Positions 48,808 to 58,400 of a stretch of 61,652 nt of DNA are shown one piece after another. Position 1 is the stretch's first letter; each line of letters starts with the position of its first letter. Origin of the DNA: Paracoccus salsus (GTDB lineage: Bacteria > Pseudomonadota > Alphaproteobacteria > Rhodobacterales > Rhodobacteraceae). Where the stretch lies: NCBI RefSeq assembly GCF_021556615.1, contig NZ_JAKGGD010000009.1, positions 1 to 61,652 of the forward strand, written 5' to 3'. The translations under genes were made by a program, and so were the position numbers. The notes beneath the pieces are model-generated. The model was given only the letters and a program-made list of their open reading frames with translations. It did not search any database and was not told the origin of the DNA.

Positions 48808-49752
48808 TCACACTTCGAGCCAGGCGCTGGAGCCGCTCTCCCGGATCACTTCCTGCCACGTGGGGTGGCCGTCGAAGAGGTTCTTCATTCGCTTCACGGA
48901 AGGACCACACTCGGCCTCCTCGAGGATGCGCGCGACGGGCAGCACCGGATCCCGGTCCAGCCAAGCCTCGGCGAGCATGGCGACGGCGATCTTCTGCTTG
49001 CCGCCGGTGAACTCGTGCCACTTGCCATGCACGATCAGCACGCCGCCGTCGCCGGAGACCCAGACGGGTTCCTTGTGCGACGGGCCCTTCAGCAGGCGGG
49101 CGGTCAGGACCTCCGGGGCGACTGCAAGACCATCTTCATGATCGACCACGTCTGCCAACGCGACGAACTCATGGCCCCGGATGAAGCGGAAGCGATGCCG
49201 ATCCGGAGGGTCGAGAAAGAGGACCACACGAAGCCCGTCGGCCGGGCGGCGCGCAACGAGCTGGCGGAACTCCTGGAACACGGCCGGTGTCGTAAGACGG
49301 CGAGCGACCCAGATCCCGACACGTGCCCTTCGCTTCGGCAGTCGCGCTGTCCCGAAGTCCAGCACCGCGCCGTGGAGGTACGGCACCGGGTCTTTTCCGA
49401 GCGAGCAGTCGAGGCGGGCGACCACCCGCCGAGCTGCTGCTCCCATGTCCAACGCATAGACCCGGCGGCGGGCGCTCGCCTGTTCGTCGTGCCAGGCCGC
49501 GTTGCCGAGATGCCCATGCTGGTCCGTGATCGGGTGGTCGATGACGGACGTCGGGGTGTCGTCCAGATCGTCCTCGGCAACGACGGACATCGCGCCGCCG
49601 CGCTGCACGAGCAGTCCGGTATCCATCAGTGTCTTTCCGGCGCCGCGCATATGCGCCAGCGCCATGGCCGAGACCCGCGCATCGCGGGTCCCGGCGATGG
49701 ACGAGAGCAGCCGGCGGGCGGCGAGATCAATCCTCGAAGAGCTGCAGGTCAT
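48808..49752 (-). CDS. Unrecognised protein of a four-gene cassette (314 aa)
   Basis: I know no family for this protein. Its N-terminal part contains MRGAGKTLMDTGLLVQRGGA, a short helical opening. The middle is basic and beta-rich (RRARVGIWVARRL, LRVVLFLDPPDRHRFRF). A C-terminal segment (KQKIAVAMLAEAWLDRDPVL, then GPSVKRMKNLFDGHPTWQEV) looks like a winged-helix DNA-binding domain. Its start overlaps the end of the 396-residue gene by 26 bp, so the two are translated together. It is the last gene of the cassette at 48.8-52.1 kb. Confidence 0.7.
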   Translation of the reverse strand: MTCSSSRIDLAARRLLSSIAGTRDARVSAMALAHMRGAGKTLMDTGLLVQRGGAMSVVAEDDLDDTPTSVIDHPITDQHGHLGNAAWHDEQASARRRVYALDMGAAARRVVARLDCSLGKDPVPYLHGAVLDFGTARLPKRRARVGIWVARRLTTPAVFQEFRQLVARRPADGLRVVLFLDPPDRHRFRFIRGHEFVALADVVDHEDGLAVAPEVLTARLLKGPSHKEPVWVSGDGGVLIVHGKWHEFTGGKQKIAVAMLAEAWLDRDPVLPVARILEEAECGPSVKRMKNLFDGHPTWQEVIRESGSSAWLEV

Positions 49753-50917
49753 CGACCAGGATCCCCCAGCGCCGCAGGTACTTCTCGCCGATCATCTGCT
49801 CGGTCGCGGTGCGATCCTTCAGGTCGCAGCCGTGGGGCCAAGTGATCGACAGCGTGAGGGTGCGCCGGCGGTCGCCCCCTGGGCGCTTGGCAAGCTTCAC
49901 CGCCAGTTTGGCCCGCGTGATGACGAAACCGTCGCGCAAGGGCGTGCGCTCCTGGAACATCTCGTCCGCCATAGACCAGATGGTACCGTCCGCACGGGCC
50001 ATGTTCTCCAGTGTGACCCTTCGGCTGCTGTCGTCGATCGGCATGAGGCGCAGCTCGCGCACCTCGACACCTTCGATCCCGTCCTCCGGGTCGACCGGGA
50101 AGTCGTACGGCGTCAGCAGCACGGAAAGGTCGTAGCACCGAAGCGGCAGACGGTTCTCCTTGAACGCGATGCCGAGAAGGTGCGTGACCGTCGCCTTCAC
50201 GATCTCGCCCCGCGTCGCCTTGTCGTTGGCGATCACTTCGATGCCGCCGGTCGCGGGCTCATAGGTTACCGCGGCCTCGAAGACGGGACGATAGGCCTGC
50301 CGCACGAGAGACCCCTTGTCGTCGAAGCGCAGCAAATCGTCGGGCCGTCCCTCGCGGTAGATCGTCACCTGCACGAGGTCGCATTCGTCGCCCTCATGGG
50401 TCGTCCTAACTCGGTCGAAGATGTCGACATGGGCATGGGCGGCGCCCGAGAACTCCTTGATCGCGGAGATGAAGGCGTGACGGGCCGATGCATCGCGCTG
50501 CACAACGCAGCCCGCGTCGGTCATGTAGCCCGCCCACATCCGGCCGCGCCTGCGGTCCTCGGTGAAGCGAACTTCCTCGGCATGGCGGAACCGGTCCTGC
50601 GCATTCAGGAACATCCAGAGCGAGCGCGCATGCGGGTTCGCGAGCCCGTCGAGGAAGGCGGGATCGTCCGCAACGCTGTAGATCGCGGCCTGCCCCGGCT
50701 CGTCGGACAGTGCATGGACGCGCTCGGCGTCGTTCGAAATTCGGTCACGCTGAACGCGGGACATCTTCTCGATGGCGCCGAGAAGCGGCTTCGACAGCTC
50801 GGCCTCCGGCACGCTCCAGTCGAACTCGGTGGGCAGGCCGATCTCCGGCCGGTCGAAGTATTCGCGCAGCGCCTCGCCGGGCGTCTTGCGAAGGAAGGCG
50901 GACAGTGCAGTCACCAT
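49727..50917 (-). CDS. Unrecognised protein of a four-gene cassette (396 aa)
   Basis: This 396-residue protein matches nothing I can name. It is mixed alpha/beta and acidic, with segments HAHVDIFDRVRTTHEGDECD, LVRQAYRPVFEAAVTYEPAT, GEIVKATVTHLLGIAFKENR and SMADEMFQERTPLRDGF. No nuclease, protease or membrane motif stands out. It has its own 104-bp leader containing the palindrome GCTGAT-N6-ATCAGC, and it overlaps the following 314-residue gene. Tight pairing with that gene beside an XRE/ImmA pair suggests one functional unit, perhaps effector components. Confidence 0.75.
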   Translation of the reverse strand: MVTALSAFLRKTPGEALREYFDRPEIGLPTEFDWSVPEAELSKPLLGAIEKMSRVQRDRISNDAERVHALSDEPGQAAIYSVADDPAFLDGLANPHARSLWMFLNAQDRFRHAEEVRFTEDRRRGRMWAGYMTDAGCVVQRDASARHAFISAIKEFSGAAHAHVDIFDRVRTTHEGDECDLVQVTIYREGRPDDLLRFDDKGSLVRQAYRPVFEAAVTYEPATGGIEVIANDKATRGEIVKATVTHLLGIAFKENRLPLRCYDLSVLLTPYDFPVDPEDGIEGVEVRELRLMPIDDSSRRVTLENMARADGTIWSMADEMFQERTPLRDGFVITRAKLAVKLAKRPGGDRRRTLTLSITWPHGCDLKDRTATEQMIGEKYLRRWGILVDDLQLFED

Positions 50918-50946
50918 GATCTCCTTTCTGGTGATTCCATGTATCG

Positions 50947-50964
50947 GCTGATCTGCTAATCAGC
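50947..50964. promoter_or_regulatory. Palindromic operator candidate upstream of the 396-aa gene
   Basis: GCTGAT-CTGCTA-ATCAGC is a perfect 6-6-6 palindrome between the metalloprotease and 396-residue genes. The spacing equals that of the palindrome at 52119-52136, though the arm sequence differs. It is a plausible regulator-binding site. Confidence 0.45.
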
Positions 50965-51021
50965 GTATATCGCGCCAGAGTGGAGTCAATCGAAAAAATA
51001 CGCGCTTCCGCGGATTCGCGA

Positions 51022-51744
51022 TCAACGGCCGAAAAGCGAGGGCTGTCCGTGTGTCGAAGTGATCAGGTTCAGCTTCAACAGCCTGATGCGGGCGGCATCT
51101 TCGGAGACCGCGAACCGCTCCGTGACCATCTCGATCAGCCGCGCGGCATGCTCTGTCGAAACATGGATATCGCCATGCAGCTCGCGCGGGCTGCAGTAGT
51201 CGGAAACGAGGCGATGGACCGGCGTGACCGGCATCAACAGAGCGCCGCTGATATAGCCGGCCTGCCATTCCATCCAGTCGGACTGCGGGGCGTCCAGGAT
51301 GTTGTCGCGCTTGGAGATCGCCTTGTTGGCGTTCACGCCGCGCTCGAGCAGGTCGCCGTTGGCGAACTTCTGCGCCCAGAGAGGCCCGTGGAACTTCACG
51401 TGTCCGAACTCATGGGTGAGCGTGGTGCGGAAGCGATTCTCGCGCCGTTCGTCGGCCGCGATGCGTTCCGAGATGGAGACCTGCGGTCCGCGGTCGGGGA
51501 AGAACTCGGTCACCCCTTCGACATCGGCGCCATACGCGGACAAGTCGGCGTAAGGGTCGAGGTCCGCACCGTGCATCTCGATCAGCACGGTCAGGTCGTC
51601 GGTCGCCACGGGGTAGTCGACCGTCCCGCGGCGCTTCAGCAGAAGGTCCCGGATCAGTCGCTCGCATTCATTGTCGAGATCCCGCGCCTCGTAGAAGGGT
51701 CGCTCGGCAAAGCGGCCCGTGTTGTCACGGATCATCTTCACCAT
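51022..51744 (-). CDS. ImmA/IrrE-family metallo-endopeptidase
   Basis: The 240-residue protein has the zinc protease motif HEFGH (111-115) and a third ligand Glu159 in WMEWQAGYIS, as in ImmA/IrrE (DUF955). A C-terminal helical region (LIEMVTERFAVSEDAARIRL) follows. ImmA-type proteases cleave a paired XRE repressor, and XRE/ImmA pairs also form toxin-antitoxin modules such as RosmerTA. The XRE gene lies 10 bp upstream on the same strand. It is intact with all catalytic residues. Confidence 0.88.
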   Translation of the reverse strand: MVKMIRDNTGRFAERPFYEARDLDNECERLIRDLLLKRRGTVDYPVATDDLTVLIEMHGADLDPYADLSAYGADVEGVTEFFPDRGPQVSISERIAADERRENRFRTTLTHEFGHVKFHGPLWAQKFANGDLLERGVNANKAISKRDNILDAPQSDWMEWQAGYISGALLMPVTPVHRLVSDYCSPRELHGDIHVSTEHAARLIEMVTERFAVSEDAARIRLLKLNLITSTHGQPSLFGR

Positions 51745-51754
51745 GCCAACCTCC

Positions 51755-52081
51755 TTACTCCTTCAACGTCTTCCTGAAATTGGCGAAGGCCTCGACGACC
51801 TTGTCCGGAGTGGACGCATCCGGCCGCAGATCATCCGGTAGCCGGCCTGCGAGTGCGTATAGGTAGTCCTCCGGGATGTTCAGGATGCCGGAGAACTGGC
51901 GGATCAGGTGCCCCGAGCTGGGGCTGCGTCGATCGTGCTCGATGTCGTTGAGGTACTGCGGGGATATCGACCCGCCGCCCTCTTCCTTCATCACGCGCGC
52001 TGCGAGCTCCTTCTGGCTGAGACCGAGTCCCTTGCGGGCCTTCGAAATCGCCTGGCCGAAGGTCACACCGTCGGCGGACAT
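51755..52081 (-). CDS. XRE-family transcriptional regulator of the ImmA cassette
   Basis: The 108-residue protein is an HTH_XRE DNA-binding domain (SKARKGLGLSQKELAARVMK, then SISPQYLNDIEHDRRSPSSG) with a short C-terminal tail. ATG 52081 gives the standard length. It is the first gene of the cassette, followed after 10 bp by the metalloprotease likely to cleave it. It faces the plus-strand Druantia-like genes across about 130 bp that contain a palindrome, so it may control both directions. Confidence 0.88.
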   Translation of the reverse strand: MSADGVTFGQAISKARKGLGLSQKELAARVMKEEGGGSISPQYLNDIEHDRRSPSSGHLIRQFSGILNIPEDYLYALAGRLPDDLRPDASTPDKVVEAFANFRKTLKE

Positions 52082-52118
52082 GGCCGGTTCATCGCTTGCT
52101 CTCCCTGTCAATCCGCTT

Positions 52119-52136
52119 GTTCGCGGATATGCGAAC
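52119..52136. promoter_or_regulatory. Palindromic operator candidate in the divergent promoter region
   Basis: GTTCGC-GGATAT-GCGAAC is a perfect 6-6-6 palindrome. It overlaps a second one, ATCCGC (52111-52116) with GCGGAT (52123-52128). It lies between the XRE gene and the giant plus-strand operon, the expected place for an autoregulatory XRE site. Confidence 0.55.
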
Positions 52137-52214
52137 TGTTACGCCTTATCCCCAACAGTATCAACAGCGAAGCGGACTCGCGGCCAGCGGGCACTGTAGA
52201 CGGAAGGGTGTGCT

Positions 52215-55200
52215 TTGGGTTGCAGGACCGCAGACTTCTTGATCAACAGACGCCGCCAAGAAGCAGGGGCGCCGCCCTTCATTGGCCTTATCCCCCTGGA
52301 CGAAGCCGCGCGAGTGCGAGCCATTGAGCGCACGCGACAGTTTCTGGACGGCCGGCCGGACAGGCTGAAAGTGTTGTTCCGCCAGTTTCCAAGCCTCGCA
52401 GCATGGCTCGTCACTCACTCTCTTAGCGAAGGATATGGAGACACCGGCCATGCGGTGTACCCGCATATTGCCGATACTCTTCGCGTTCCGCTTGATAACC
52501 AGCAGCATCGCAAAGTGCTGTTCAGCTCATTCTGTGGCGTCTGCGACCGGTTCGGGTTGCCTACTCGAGGGTTCGATCGCGATGTCGACGTCTACCTTCT
52601 TCATGCCGGAGTAAGCCAAGCGCAGCTTCCCCATTTGATCGACGCGTTTCTGAGACAGGAAGCAGCATTTGGTCCGCCGCCTGTCGAAACGACCGTGCTA
52701 CTCAACCGCTGGGAGGACGATGCCCTGTATTTCCTTCCACCCGCGGTCATCGTGCCTCGCCGTGCGATCCTCTGGGACGAGACTGCCTGGCATGCCGCCC
52801 TGTTTGCACGGATACGCCAAGATCCAGAGGCCTTCGTCCCTGCGATCGAGTTCGAGAGGTGTTTCAAGGAAGTCTTTGACCAGAGGCTGAAGGAAACGCG
52901 GCCGACATCAAGTCGAGGAGGAAGCGAGGCACTTGCACCACGGCCCCGGCTCCATTGGCAGTCTGGGGGGCTTGTCTTGCGACTGCCTCGAAGCGAGGGA
53001 CGTATTCGCCTGTGGCTCGATGGGGCGCAACGACCGCTGCGTTTGCGTGGTGGCGAAGACTGGACACTTCCGCAGCCCTGGCCGCGCGAGATACGTTGGG
53101 AAATTTCTGGCCAGAGCGGCCAGCTCGAACTCGTCGCGCACGGAGGATGTGCCGCGTTCGACAGGATCACCGGCCACTATCTGCGCGAGATCCCGCGAGG
53201 GGCGGTAGAGATCGAACTGGACTCAACGGACATAGCGATCCTGGCACGTGCGCCGTTCTCCGTAGCAGGCGAACCCGCTCTTGAACCAGAAACCGATAGT
53301 TATGTTGGCTTTACGATGCTTGGGCCCCGCCCTGTGGCGCTCAACCTCGACGGTGTTCAAATGGGCCTCAGGGCCCGTCCACGAAGACGCCTTTCCCTGG
53401 CGGGCGCCGAAATCGCGAGCGGTCCACGGGGCGTGCTTCACGGGCAGTCTGCACGCCTTCGGGTCGAAACTGGATTGGGACGCTCCGAGACCCGTGCGGT
53501 ACGGGTCGCGCTCGGCATGCAGTCGCGGCTTATCGAGGTACTGATCTCAGATGACGGTTTTGGCGATGTCGGGATGGAAGAGGTCCTAGCGGGCTTCGCA
53601 GAGACTGAGGCAGCAGACCCGGTGCGTCTTCGGATGGAACTGATGGCACCTAGCGCTGATGGTGCCACTGTTCATGGCTCCGGGATCGGACTTGCCGCCT
53701 GGGTATGGCCCGGATTTCGGGACTCTGACGGGATTGTGTTCCATAGCGACCGCCCGGTCCGTAACCTCGTACAGGACGAATGCCTCCATGTCGGCCGTGA
53801 CGACCAAGGGCGTCTTTGCCTTGATCCCGGCGGCGGATACAGCGTTGCACGGGCCGTATTCGAAATCGAAGGCGTTCATGTTCCATTCGATCTGCCTTGG
53901 CCCGATGTTTCCGTAACCAGGCGCCGTGCAGAAGGCAGCCTTGCCCCACTCCCGATTGGCACGCGGCTCTCGGTTGGTGAAGATGATCGCTTCGATACGA
54001 TCAGCATCCGGTGCCCTGATCAGAAGGCGCAACTGGTCATCCGCGGAAGGCGGGAAGAGCGGCCGTTCTATGGTGGGCTGACCCGTAGTCTAGCTGTTCG
54101 TGATCTACTGACACCTGCGTCCGATGAACGAGTGCTACTGCGGCGTGGAAACGGTTCGGAAGTCCTGTTGTTCGAACTGGTTGCAGCACTTGCCCCCCAG
54201 GGGGTTAACCTTCTTCCCGCTCGTAGCGCGATCCGGCTGCAGCTAAAATTCGGAGAGCCGGTGGACGCAGTAGCCGTCGAGGTTGAGGATGAAACCGGAA
54301 CGGTAGTTCTCGCCGAAGCCGCGCTGCGGCATCGGCCGGTGGCCACCCGACGGCCAGAATGGTTCCATGCCGAGGTGAGCGACAACGACGCGCACGGCCT
54401 CGAACTGACACTTGACGCCGATTGGTTCGATGACGGCCCCCGCTTGGCCCGGCTCCTGATCCGCCCCGAAGGACGCGATGGCTGGCGACCGCTGCGCAAT
54501 TCGCGAGGCGACTGTTTCGCAATCGCTGTTGCCAACCCGGCGGCGGACGACTTCGTGCAGCACGGAGAGCTTCAACGTCGGTTCGAGGCCCTCAGTCGAT
54601 GGCTGTCGGATTGCTATGCAGCAGAGTGCTGGCCAACGCTGGAGCGCACATTGGTGCCGCGCTGGCAGGAACTCGGCCATCGGCTGCGAGAACTTCACGG
54701 CGGCGACGGAGCGGTGATGAGAGCGGCCTGCTTGCCGCCTCCCGACCACGCGGCCCCCGGCTGGGTACCAATCCTTCACCCCTTGCGGTTCGCTCCGGAT
54801 CTATACGCTGCAGCGCCTCAGGCATTTGCCTCACTGGCGGCGTCCATAGATCCCGGCGTCGCCGAAATGGCAGCGCTCGCCACACTCGACACGGCGCGCC
54901 TTCGCGAGCTGTCTCATCTTCATCCCACGGTCTACCTCGCGTTCCGGAATCTGCAGACAGCGCGCGACAAGGGAGCGCGATTGGAGGGATTCGACCCAGC
55001 ACGCTTATTCAGAAACCTGCCGCTGGTCGACGGCGATCCATCAGCGGGATGGTTCTGGCGTGGTACGCCATTGCTCGGGCCCGACCATTGGCGTGCAGCA
55101 CATCTGCGCCTTGTCGAGCGGCTCGACGCCGCTGGTCTATTCGTCGAGGACACTGCCGAAGAAGGGCCGAACAGCCGGCGGCAGGCATCCTTGCAGCGCT

Positions 55201-55493
55201 TGATGCACGCAGCCTGGATCTTGGCGCCAGAGAAGCTTCGCCCACCTGCTCCGCATCGCAGCCAGGAGTCGGAGGAGCCGGCTCAGGTCGATTTATGGGG
55301 CTCGGCGCTCCTTTCCGGCTTTGCCCGGGCGAGCCGCCTGAATGAGGTGTCCGAGTACGTTGAAGGCCTTTCCACGCGGGCGGAAATGTCGCCAACGCAA
55401 GCTCTGACCAGCATCGCCTTTATGTTGCGCCTCGCTCCAGAGCTTTTCGCCTTCCATCTATTGCTCTGGCAAATCGCCAAGGAACGCCCATGA
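52215..55493 (+). CDS. druH: DruH-like protein of a Druantia type III system
   Basis: The 1,092-residue protein has no motif I can assign. It is directly followed, with a 4-bp ATGA overlap, by a 1,978-residue DUF1998 helicase. Druantia type III (Doron and colleagues, 2018) is a two-gene pair of a large protein without known domains and the giant helicase DruE; size, order and overlap fit. The start is uncertain: the frame opens at TTG 52215, with another TTG at 52239, and no nearby ATG fits. Notable segments include LAAWLVTHSLSEGYGDTGH and a beta-rich centre. Family identity is inferred from architecture, not from a database match. Confidence 0.65.
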   Translation: MGCRTADFLINRRRQEAGAPPFIGLIPLDEAARVRAIERTRQFLDGRPDRLKVLFRQFPSLAAWLVTHSLSEGYGDTGHAVYPHIADTLRVPLDNQQHRKVLFSSFCGVCDRFGLPTRGFDRDVDVYLLHAGVSQAQLPHLIDAFLRQEAAFGPPPVETTVLLNRWEDDALYFLPPAVIVPRRAILWDETAWHAALFARIRQDPEAFVPAIEFERCFKEVFDQRLKETRPTSSRGGSEALAPRPRLHWQSGGLVLRLPRSEGRIRLWLDGAQRPLRLRGGEDWTLPQPWPREIRWEISGQSGQLELVAHGGCAAFDRITGHYLREIPRGAVEIELDSTDIAILARAPFSVAGEPALEPETDSYVGFTMLGPRPVALNLDGVQMGLRARPRRRLSLAGAEIASGPRGVLHGQSARLRVETGLGRSETRAVRVALGMQSRLIEVLISDDGFGDVGMEEVLAGFAETEAADPVRLRMELMAPSADGATVHGSGIGLAAWVWPGFRDSDGIVFHSDRPVRNLVQDECLHVGRDDQGRLCLDPGGGYSVARAVFEIEGVHVPFDLPWPDVSVTRRRAEGSLAPLPIGTRLSVGEDDRFDTISIRCPDQKAQLVIRGRREERPFYGGLTRSLAVRDLLTPASDERVLLRRGNGSEVLLFELVAALAPQGVNLLPARSAIRLQLKFGEPVDAVAVEVEDETGTVVLAEAALRHRPVATRRPEWFHAEVSDNDAHGLELTLDADWFDDGPRLARLLIRPEGRDGWRPLRNSRGDCFAIAVANPAADDFVQHGELQRRFEALSRWLSDCYAAECWPTLERTLVPRWQELGHRLRELHGGDGAVMRAACLPPPDHAAPGWVPILHPLRFAPDLYAAAPQAFASLAASIDPGVAEMAALATLDTARLRELSHLHPTVYLAFRNLQTARDKGARLEGFDPARLFRNLPLVDGDPSAGWFWRGTPLLGPDHWRAAHLRLVERLDAAGLFVEDTAEEGPNSRRQASLQRLMHAAWILAPEKLRPPAPHRSQESEEPAQVDLWGSALLSGFARASRLNEVSEYVEGLSTRAEMSPTQALTSIAFMLRLAPELFAFHLLLWQIAKERP

Positions 55494-58400
55494 CCGAACT
55501 CGACCCAATCCGTTTCAGGGACGACCTCGGCGCGACGCTGGCGCGCTACATCTCAACAGCCGCCGCTGTCTCTTCTGCGCGGGCGCCGCGACTTTCACGA
55601 GCCGTCGCTGACGCATGCGCGCGCTCGGCATTGGTGCGCGGCCCGTTCGTCGAAAGTTTGCCAGACTTCGAGAAGGGCGGAAGCATCGAGGAACTCGTTG
55701 CTAACGGTGCATTGCACGGTGCTTGGTCAGCGCTTTCCGAAAGCGAAGAGGGGCGATCACTGTGGCGCAGGCGGCTTCACCTGCACCAGTCTGCAGCCAT
55801 CGGGCGCGACGAAAACTATCTCGTCGCCACAGGCACCGGCTCCGGCAAAACGGAATCCTTTCTATTCCCCCTGATCGATGATCTTTTGCGTCAAGGGGAA
55901 CTGGAGCGGCCAGGCGTTCGGACGATCCTCGTCTATCCGCTCAACGCCCTCGCAAACGACCAGATGCACCGTATCGCCCGGCTCTTGTTTCGGGATCTCG
56001 GTGATCCCGGCATCACACTCGGGCGCTTCACCGGGCAGGTGCGCTCAGATGCGACAAGATCGGACGAGGAAGTTCGACTGACCGCCACGCCCACTTTTCA
56101 GGCCGATTTCCCCGACGCGCGCCATGCTCACCGGAACTGGCTTCTAGCCAGGGGCGAAATGTTGGCGAACCCACCGCACATTCTCGTGACAAACTACGCC
56201 ATGCTCGAGCACATCCTGCTCTTGCCGCGTAACCGCGCATTGCTGGCCGGGGCGGACGTCCGTTGGCTCGTGCTCGACGAAGTCCATACCTATACCGGCG
56301 CCCAAGCAATCGAAGTCGCTTTCCTCCTGCGAAAGCTGAAAGCGCGTCTCGGCATACCCCAAGGGCAGATTCGGTGTGTGGGGACGTCCGCGAGCCTTGA
56401 CCCAGCGAGGCGAGAAGAACTCGCGCGATTCGCGGAGGACCTGTTCGGGGAGCCCTTCCCGAGCGGTGACGGTTCGGTAATCACCGCCGAAAGACGCCTC
56501 CATCCAGCATTGGTCGACGGTGCCGAACCAGAAGCTCTGTCCGCGTCCGCCTGGGTCGAAGCAGGACGGGTACTCTCGGAGTTGCGAGAGCAAGGATGCC
56601 TCGCGGCTGACAATGCCGAGTATCTGACCGAGGACTGGAACGAGGCGATGCGGGAGGCCGACCTCGATGCGCTGGTCCTGAACCCAATACATCCATTCGG
56701 CGAAGGGCTCATTGCACGGCTCGCCGGCATTGCAGAGGTTCGTGCGGTGGCCAGTGCGCTCAAGGAGCGAGCTCTACCCTTCGCCGATCTGGCAGCGCGA
56801 GTATTTCCATTGGAATCTGGAGAGACGGCGCAGACAGCTCTGACGGCTCTGATCTCGCTTGGTGTTCTGGCTCGCCCTTCCGTACCAGGCGCGTTTCCAC
56901 TTCTTCCAGCACGTTTTCATCTCGCCGCCTCGGGTGTCGAGGGTGTGGCCCTGAGGCTGTCTGCGAGCGACGCCGAGAATTGGTCGGACTTCCGGCTTTC
57001 TCGCAATGGCATGCATATAGCTGAGGCCCCGGCCTATCCCCTTCTCGTTTGCCGCAACTGCGGCGAACCCTATGTCGAGGGATGGGATGATGGAACTATG
57101 CTCCATCCGCGCCCCGAAATCAGTCCTGGATCAAGGCGCCGGGTTCTAAGGTTGATCAGAGCGGGAGAGGCCGCGACAGAAGTTGACTCTGACGAGCAAG
57201 ACGAGGGATCCGAGGACGAACCCCCTTTCGAGTTCTTCGCCGACACTGGCGAGTTGGCCGACGGCCCCGAGGAAGGCGTCCTCTCCCTTGCCGAAGCGCC
57301 GATGCGAGACGCTGCCGAGGAGCGTCGCAGCTATGTCCGAAAATGCCTCTCCTGCGGAGCCACCGGCGGACGCTTCGCCGAGCCAGTTACCCCGATCCAT
57401 CCTGGCGACGATGCGCTCGCGTCGGTAACGGCCCAGGCGCTGCTCGAGGCTCTGCCGCCGCCGCAGGCGCGGTCATCCGAAGCACCGATGCAGGGTCGGA
57501 ATCTTCTCGTCTTTGCCGACAACCGGCAGGACGCGGCGTTTTTCGCCCCATTCTTCGAGCGTACCGCTCGGGATCAGGCGCTTCGCGCAGCTATGGTCCA
57601 AGCGCTGCGCAGAGAGTCCAACGAAGCGCTGGACCTCATGGGGTTGCGGGATGGTGTTTGGACGTCGCTACGGCGATCCGGCTTCAAGCTCTATGACCGC
57701 CGCAATCCGGAACCGTTGAGCAGCAGTGCCGCGAAAGACCGCCTGATGGCCCTGATCGCGGCCGAGCTCTGCGGTGGCCCTCTCCGGCTATCGCTTGAAT
57801 CGCTCGGCCTGATCACTGTCCATTACGAGGGCAGCGCGAGGATCGCGCAGCGACTGGCAGAACGGGTCCAGCCCGAGTATCGAGGTATGGTGTCGGCTCT
57901 TGTCCGTTTTCTCCTCGATCTCATCCGGCAAACGAGAGCAATCAACACGTTAGAGAATATCGACCTCACGGACGAGTCGGTTTGGGGAGAAGGGCTGGCA
58001 AGCGCCGACATATCGTGGTCACTGACACGAACACACCAAAGTCGCCGACTGCGAACGCTGCTCTCAGAGCCGGGACGTCCCAATCGACCGCTTTGGGTGC
58101 TCGTCGATCAGCTCGGAATTCCGGAAGATCAAGCAAGAGACCTTCTCTCTGCTTTCTGGGAGGAGGCGACGCGCCCTAGGCACCGCCTCTTGCTAGCCGG
58201 GGGGCATGGTCATGTCTTGAACTTGGCCGCCATGAGATTCGCAGCGACCGCGGAAGGAGAACTGCGCCGCTGCGAAAGCTGCGGCGCGTCCAGCCAGATC
58301 GATCTTGGCGGCGCCTGCACGGCGTGGCGCTGCACTGGGCGCACAGTTCCCATATCTGCCGAGGAGCGGGCAGAGATGCGTCGGCGCAACCACTACCTTG

